Shown here: positions 15,666 to 19,038 of the stretch, one piece after another
Layout of the letters: each line of letters starts with the position of its first letter
Position numbering within the stretch: position 1 is the stretch's first letter
NCBI GenBank assembly: GCA_051745425.1
Contig: JBNJEB010000022.1
Span: forward strand, 1-19,038
DNA: 19,038 nucleotides
Origin: Halonatronomonas sp051745425
GTDB lineage: Bacteria > Bacillota > Halanaerobiia > Halanaerobiales > Halarsenatibacteraceae
Direction: 5' to 3'
The notes under the pieces: generated by a model
Databases searched by the model: none
The model's input: only the letters and a program-made list of their open reading frames with translations
What the model was told of the DNA's origin: nothing
Made by a program: the position numbers and the translations under genes

Positions 15666-17049
15666 ATTTATCATCCTTTAATTGCTCCAATTTATTGCTT
15701 ATTTTATTAGCCAGCGCCTGATTTTCTGCTTTAATTTCGTCAAGTTTTTGCACGATTAACTCAAAACCATCCTGCTGTAACTGTTCTGAGGCATAATTTA
15801 TTAGATATTCAGCCAGGGTTAAGAGGGCATTGGCCTTACAATAGGGTTTAATATCCCCTGGTTTAGCAAGCTCCATGAAATCCTTACCAGTTCTGGCTTT
15901 CCGGTAACAGGATGTACAGAAACTAGGTAAATAGCCTGCCTGAACTGCTTCAGAGACGATCTCTTCCAGGTTTCTATTATCGTAAAGTTTAAACTGGCCA
16001 TCTTCTTTATCTGCCTCATTGTAACCCCCTGGAGAGGTACAGGAACCGGCACTTATCTGGGAGATCCCATATTTAAATAACTTATTTCTTAACTGGACTG
16101 GCTCTCTAGTTGAGAGAATCATACCTGTATAGGGCAGAGCCATTCTAATAATAGCTACCAGCAGTTTAAAATCTTCATTGTCAACTGGATAGGGAGCCTC
16201 TTTGATTTCAGCACCAGCAGCAGGTTTAAATCTAGGAACTGAGACTGTATGAGGACCTACTCCATACTTTTTATCGAGATAATTTGCATGCCTTAACATA
16301 GCCAGGACTTCATATTTAAAATCATAAAGACCAAATAATACTCCAATGCCGTAATCATCAATTCCCCCCTTAACTGCTCTATCCATTACTTCCAGACGCC
16401 AGTCATAATCACTTTTTTTACCTGAAAGATGCATTTTATTATAGGTTGGCAGGTGATAGGTCTCCTGAAAGCAGGTATAGGTCCCGATTTTAGAAGTAGA
16501 AACCTGTGCAAACTCATCTTCTGTAAGGGGAGCAATTTCCAGATTGATCCGCTTTACTTCTTCTCCTGGATTATCACCATCCACTTGATAAATTTGATCT
16601 ATCTTTTCAAGCAGACTATCTATATTAGAGGAGTTCCGCTCTCCTGTAAGTATTAGCAATCTTTTCTGTCCAGTTTTTAATAAGGTTTTAACTTCATTTT
16701 CAATCTCTGAATCTGAAAGCTCTTTTCTGGTAAGCTCCTTATTTGGAGCCCTGTAGCCACAATAAAGACAATTATTACTGCAATAATTATCCAGGTAAAG
16801 AGGGGCAAAAACTACCAGCCTTTTGCCATAGATCTCCTCTTTGATTTTGCCGGCAGTCTCAAGCAGTTTCTCAATTTTATTAGGGCTTTCTATTTTGAGG
16901 AGCCTGGCTACCTCTAATTCATTTAAGCCCTCAAGTTCTAAAGCTTTAGCTATTATCTGCTCAAATTCATTATCTTCTGGTGGGCTGATATTTTCAAGTA
17001 CCTCTTTAATATTATTTAGTTCTAATATTTCTCTTAATGGTTTAGTCAT
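15649..17049 (-). CDS. hydG: [FeFe]-hydrogenase maturase HydG (tyrosine-cleaving radical SAM lyase)
   Basis: Cleaves tyrosine by radical chemistry to supply CO and CN- on an iron-cysteine synthon for the H-cluster. It has 466 residues. The radical SAM motif is CSNNCLYC (Cys90, Cys94, Cys97) within DNYCSNNCLYCGYRAPN, a ThiH/HydG-type context. The C-terminal CX2CX22C motif (FCTSC ... PYC), which binds the auxiliary Fe-S cluster and is unique to HydG among relatives such as ThiH, is intact. GIGVLFGLYDFKYEVLAML and GPHTVSVPRFKPA are further family blocks. The ATG at 17049 overlaps the stop region of the regulator gene upstream by 8 bp; GGAGG lies 12 nt before it, slightly long. Non-ATG codons at 17061 (TTG) and 17058 (GTG) sit too close to the same site and are less likely. 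It is the second gene of the maturation operon. Confidence 0.95.
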   Translation of the reverse strand: MTKPLREILELNNIKEVLENISPPEDNEFEQIIAKALELEGLNELEVARLLKIESPNKIEKLLETAGKIKEEIYGKRLVVFAPLYLDNYCSNNCLYCGYRAPNKELTRKELSDSEIENEVKTLLKTGQKRLLILTGERNSSNIDSLLEKIDQIYQVDGDNPGEEVKRINLEIAPLTEDEFAQVSTSKIGTYTCFQETYHLPTYNKMHLSGKKSDYDWRLEVMDRAVKGGIDDYGIGVLFGLYDFKYEVLAMLRHANYLDKKYGVGPHTVSVPRFKPAAGAEIKEAPYPVDNEDFKLLVAIIRMALPYTGMILSTREPVQLRNKLFKYGISQISAGSCTSPGGYNEADKEDGQFKLYDNRNLEEIVSEAVQAGYLPSFCTSCYRKARTGKDFMELAKPGDIKPYCKANALLTLAEYLINYASEQLQQDGFELIVQKLDEIKAENQALANKISNKLEQLKDDKYDLYF

Positions 17050-17317
17050 TGATATCACCAACCTCCACTGAAGTAAGAGTTGATTTAATTGAAACTCCTG
17101 GCAGATTTCCTATTTTTCCTGTCATTCCAGCCACCTGATCTGGAGTTCCTTCAACTATTAGTGATAACATAGAAAGATCATACTCTCTAGAGGGTATTCC
17201 CATCCTGCCGAGTATTATATCTCCATAATCACTTAAAATTTTATTTAATTTTTCAGCCACTTCATTTCTATCTTCTATTACTATGCCAACAACACCAATT
17301 CTTTTTGAATTATTCAT
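17042..17317 (-). CDS. TM1266-family putative iron-only hydrogenase system regulator
   Basis: A 91-residue ACT/ferredoxin-like-fold protein of the TM1266 family, annotated elsewhere as a putative regulator of the iron-only hydrogenase system. It has the expected pattern: an N-terminal strand (RIGVVGIVIEDR), a helix (EVAEKLNKILSDYG), the conserved DIILGRMGIPSREYDLSMLSLIVEG, and a second helix (TPDQVAGMTGKIGNLPGVSIKS). The fold resembles NikR-type C-terminal domains; no DNA-binding domain is present, so direct transcription control is not obvious. It is the first gene of the maturation operon, overlaps hydG by 8 bp, and is preceded by an AGGGTGG ribosome binding site and a structured attenuator-like leader. 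Family assignment is strong, and the genomic link to HydG/F/E agrees with the name. The biochemical role remains unproven. Confidence 0.88.
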   Translation of the reverse strand: MNNSKRIGVVGIVIEDRNEVAEKLNKILSDYGDIILGRMGIPSREYDLSMLSLIVEGTPDQVAGMTGKIGNLPGVSIKSTLTSVEVGDIND

Positions 17318-17523
17318 CTTTCCACCCTTTCATGTGAATATTATAATATATTTGCTTAAAATAAAAATACCCTGTTAGCTAACAGGGCAGGTAGAATTGA
17401 ATAAATGACAGGCTATCTTCAGGGCATAGATATCCCTGAAAATAATAACCATCAATATATTTCTACCCGATCCGGCGGATTACTCCCCTGAACCCGGAAT
17501 TATTTGTGATATTTATATCATGC
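17318..17523 (-). promoter_or_regulatory. Structured, attenuator-type leader of the hyd maturation operon (riboswitch candidate)
   Basis: Between the predicted start point (about 17523) and the first gene, the minus strand contains several paired elements. A 5' hairpin pairs TCCGG (17498-17494) with CCGGA (17475-17471). A long arm is closed by GGTAGAA (17467-17461) with TTCTACC (17396-17390); inside it, GGTTAT/ATAGCC (17450-17445 with 17416-17411) and TTCAGGG/CCCTGAA (17440-17434 with 17424-17418) are paired. An intrinsic terminator follows immediately. A second TTCAGGG copy at 17492-17486 can instead pair with CCCTG of the terminator arm or with CCCTGAA, giving mutually exclusive folds. Size, GC enrichment and terminator placement match a transcription-regulating riboswitch or protein-binding leader. 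I cannot match it to a known class by consensus. This is the largest gene-free stretch in the window (17318-17683). Confidence 0.65.
17360..17387 (-). terminator. Attenuator: intrinsic terminator upstream of the first hyd operon gene
   Basis: The palindrome CCCTGTTAGCTAACAGGG (17387-17370, minus strand) gives a 7-bp GC-containing stem and a short loop, followed directly by TATTTTTATTTT. It lies 53 bp before the start codon at 17317 and downstream of the operon's own promoter, so read-through must be conditional. On the plus strand no T-tract follows. Confidence 0.85.
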
Positions 17524-17529
17524 ACTTAT

Positions 17530-17558
17530 ATTATATCTAGCTTTAATAAATAAGTCAA
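17530..17558 (-). promoter_or_regulatory. Near-consensus sigma-A promoter of the hyd maturation operon
   Basis: Minus strand TTGACT (17558-17553), 17-bp spacer, TATAAT (17535-17530). It directs transcription through the structured leader into the TM1266-family, hydG, hydF and hydE genes. Confidence 0.85.
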
Positions 17559-17645
17559 TGATTATTTGAAATTCACATTTTCTTTATATTTCAATTATAT
17601 ACTATAGGCAAAGTTGAGCTAATCAATGAGAAATAAAACTATTTA

Positions 17646-17654
17646 TGTTATAAT
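17646..17654 (+). promoter_or_regulatory. Extended -10 promoter of the SHOCT-motif gene
   Basis: TGTTATAAT is an extended -10 element (TGn + TATAAT), 29 bp before the start codon. The -35 position (ATGAGA at 17626) is poor, as is usual for extended -10 promoters. It is divergent from the hyd operon promoter. Confidence 0.6.
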
Positions 17655-17683
17655 ATATGTATACGGGATGGAGGTAAATAACA

Positions 17684-18010
17684 ATGTTATTAAATTTATT
17701 CAATCCTGTCTTTGCTCAAGCAGGCATGTTTAATGGAAGATTCGGACGCCATTATTTTGGGTTTGGAGGTGGAATCTTAATGGTAGTATTATGGATTATA
17801 ATAATTGTTGGCGCTATCTGGCTAATCAAAGAAAATATTTCATCTAAAAATAATAACAGCCAATACAGTCAGCATGATGCCGATAGATACAGGAACGAAA
17901 CCCCTAAAGATGAAGAAAAGCCTGAAGAGATTGCCCGTAAGAGACTGGCTAAAGGTGAAATTACCCGAGAAGAATATGAAGAAATTATTAAAACCCTAAA
18001 AGAAGATTAA
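17684..18010 (+). CDS. Small membrane protein with C-terminal SHOCT motif
   Basis: A 108-residue protein. Residues 1-14 are short and hydrophobic, and a Gly-rich linker follows (FGRHYFGFGGG). One strong transmembrane helix spans about 30-48 (ILMVVLWIIIIVGAIWLI). A polar, low-complexity cytoplasmic linker (NNNSQYSQHD) leads to a C-terminal SHOCT (short C-terminal) motif at about 78-106: EEIARKRLAKGEITREEYEEIIKTL. SHOCT motifs are small helical tails found on many membrane proteins, probably for oligomerisation; a specific function cannot be given. The ATG follows GGAGG with a 9-nt spacer. The gene is monocistronic, divergent from the hydrogenase maturation operon and convergent with the peptidase gene, with a bidirectional terminator after it. 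Confidence 0.82.
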   Translation: MLLNLFNPVFAQAGMFNGRFGRHYFGFGGGILMVVLWIIIIVGAIWLIKENISSKNNNSQYSQHDADRYRNETPKDEEKPEEIARKRLAKGEITREEYEEIIKTLKED

Positions 18011-18027
18011 TATATTATATAAAATTG

Positions 18028-18050
18028 CCCTGGTCTAAATTAGACCAGGG
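18028..18050. terminator. Bidirectional rho-independent terminator
   Basis: A 10-bp perfect stem (CCCTGGTCTA / TAGACCAGGG) has a 3-nt loop. T-rich tracts follow on both strands (TCTTTACATATTTT on plus, CAATTTTATAT on minus). It sits between two convergent genes and can serve both. Confidence 0.88.
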
Positions 18051-18087
18051 TCTTTACATATTTTAATTGGATTACAATTATATTATT

Positions 18088-19038
18088 TTAATTATTAATA
18101 TTAACTACTATATCAGCAATAAACTCAATGACTTTCATAACCTTACAATAATCGATAAGATTTATTGCGTCTTTTTCTGTGTGGGCAATTTCATCTATTA
18201 AATTTAGAATTTCTTTAGATGTAAAGGTAATTGCCGGGATACCATGCATTACAAAGAGCATATGGTCTCCCATCTCCCAGGGCTCTATAAGCTCAAACTC
18301 GGCTTCTGCTGAAATTAAATCTTTAACCAGGTTTTGCCTGGCTGCAGCAAGTTCCATGAAAGCAATAGCAGTCTTACTATCCTTTAAGCCGACACCATCA
18401 CAATTAATAACTAAAAAGGTCGATTCATTGCCCTCTATATATTCTTCCATATACTTAAGCTGGCCTGGAGTAGAATAATAATCTTCGCCATTCAGAAGTA
18501 GGAGTTCCAGAGTAAAATCAATATCATCAGGTTTAATTATTGAACTGAGCAGCAGGAGAATAGCAATCCCTGTTCCATCATCTAGGGCTCCTGGCGTTCC
18601 ATATTTTGTATCCATATGAGCAGTTATTACTAGCTTCTTTTCTGCAGCTGGATTAATTCTGGCAATAAGATTTGCTCCCCTGGAATCTTTTCTGGTTGTA
18701 TTGATATTAAGGCCCACTCTGCCCTGACCATTTAGAAGTTTCTGCCCCTCTGCTTTAGAGATATAAGCACTGGGAATCTGAAAATCGCCATCTTCAAAGA
18801 CAGAGGTATCATTATCTACAACTGTAATGATTGCCTGAGGGGCTTTCTGTTCAAGGAGGCTGATTATCCTCTGGTGTCTTTCTGGATTATAGAAAGTAAA
18901 ACTCTTGGGCATAAGCTGCTCTTCAGTCAGTTCGCCAGATAGGACTGCTATTTTATCCTGGAGGTCACTCTTTGCCAGCTCTTCAATAGTTGTCAGCTTG
19001 ACAAATTCTGCCTCAAGCTCACAGGCCTTTGAATAATA
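18088..19038 (-). CDS. M28-family zinc metallopeptidase, 5' end outside the window (partial)
   Basis: Aminopeptidase-like metalloprotein. The M28 metal-site motifs occur in order. HMD-T (first His and Asp ligand region) and GALDDGTG (bridging Asp) come first. LLNGED follows, with the catalytic Glu and a second acidic ligand where many relatives have EE. Then come INCDGVGL (Asp ligand) and GDHMLFVMHGIPAITF, and AHTEKD supplies the final His. An ATG at 18912 could start a 274-residue protein, but the same frame stays open for a further 42 codons to the window edge and reads as plausible protein (EELAKSDLQDKIAVLSGEL), resembling the start of a protease-associated (PA) insert. That ATG also has no ribosome binding site. 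I therefore annotate the gene as running off the right end. Substrate is unknown. It ends at a terminator shared with the convergent SHOCT-motif gene. Confidence 0.85.
   Translation of the reverse strand, partial: YYSKACELEAEFVKLTTIEELAKSDLQDKIAVLSGELTEEQLMPKSFTFYNPERHQRIISLLEQKAPQAIITVVDNDTSVFEDGDFQIPSAYISKAEGQKLLNGQGRVGLNINTTRKDSRGANLIARINPAAEKKLVITAHMDTKYGTPGALDDGTGIAILLLLSSIIKPDDIDFTLELLLLNGEDYYSTPGQLKYMEEYIEGNESTFLVINCDGVGLKDSKTAIAFMELAAARQNLVKDLISAEAEFELIEPWEMGDHMLFVMHGIPAITFTSKEILNLIDEIAHTEKDAINLIDYCKVMKVIEFIADIVVNINN

Noticed and set aside
15819..16052. 77-codon minus-strand open frame within hydG in another frame
   Set aside because: It overlaps the conserved C-terminal part of hydG, including the CX2CX22C region, and is explained as a shadow frame.
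17322..17328. AGGGTGG on the minus strand, reminiscent of the T-box GGGTGG antiterminator motif
   Set aside because: It is directly followed by AAAG and the start codon and serves as the ribosome binding site; the T-box continuation (ACCGCG) and other T-box elements are absent.
17481..17492. CAGGGGAGTA in the hyd leader, similar to the start of Mn-sensing yybP-ykoY riboswitches
   Set aside because: The other conserved parts of that class (the CATACT-type second loop and the closing stem context) are not found; a short match alone is not enough.
1..19038. Defence system, prophage, mobile element or CRISPR array
   Set aside because: No integrase, transposase, terminal inverted repeats, direct repeat-spacer pattern or recognisable defence domain is present; gene content is metabolic.

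Overview
The window looks like chromosomal DNA of a low-GC, strictly anaerobic Bacillota (Firmicutes)-type bacterium. It is AT-rich, has strong AGGAGG-like ribosome binding sites and near-consensus sigma-A promoters, carries simple hairpin + T-tract terminators, and encodes oxygen-sensitive Fe-S enzymes: the [FeFe]-hydrogenase maturases and a giant 2-hydroxyacyl-CoA dehydratase activase-like protein. A halanaerobial or clostridial fermenter would fit, but this is inferred from gene content; no rRNA or other taxonomic marker is present. I see no tRNA, rRNA, CRISPR array, insertion sequence or phage gene.

Layout, left to right. (1) 26-3961: MFS transporter, oleate hydratase and a TetR-family regulator, all on the minus strand but each with its own signals. 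The regulator and hydratase are separated by a strong terminator, and a 14-bp palindrome at the predicted hydratase start point is a natural operator candidate. (2) 4096-8412: a single ~1438-residue Fe-S/ATPase protein combining two activase (ASKHA-fold) domains with dehydratase-like C-terminal domains, driven by two predicted tandem promoters. (3) 8684-10380: a YitT/YczE-like membrane protein with a perfect sigma-A promoter, and an unrecognised exported protein. (4) 10510-11790: kynureninase on the plus strand, divergent from the exported protein across a 15-bp perfect palindrome and convergent with (5) 11797-13235, a GNAT acetyltransferase and NmrA-like NAD(P)-binding protein pair. (6) 13409-17317: a tightly overlapping operon of TM1266-family regulator, hydG, hydF and hydE. 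Together these build and deliver the [2Fe] subcluster of [FeFe]-hydrogenase; no hydrogenase structural gene is in the window. (7) 17684-18010: a small divergent membrane protein with a C-terminal SHOCT motif. (8) 18088 to the right edge: an M28-type metallopeptidase whose 5' end lies outside the window.

The most notable signal is the ~200-nt leader of the hyd maturation operon (about 17318-17523). A near-consensus promoter (TTGACT-17-TATAAT) is followed by a GC-richer, highly base-paired segment and then an intrinsic terminator located before the first gene. The leader holds repeated, mutually exclusive pairing segments (two TTCAGGG copies, one CCCTGAA, and the terminator arms CCCTGTT/AACAGGG). 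This is the architecture of a transcription-attenuating riboswitch or protein-binding leader, and it does not match any class whose consensus I can recall.

Several start codons were moved inward from the longest open frame because the ribosome binding site lies inside the longer frame; these choices are stated per gene.
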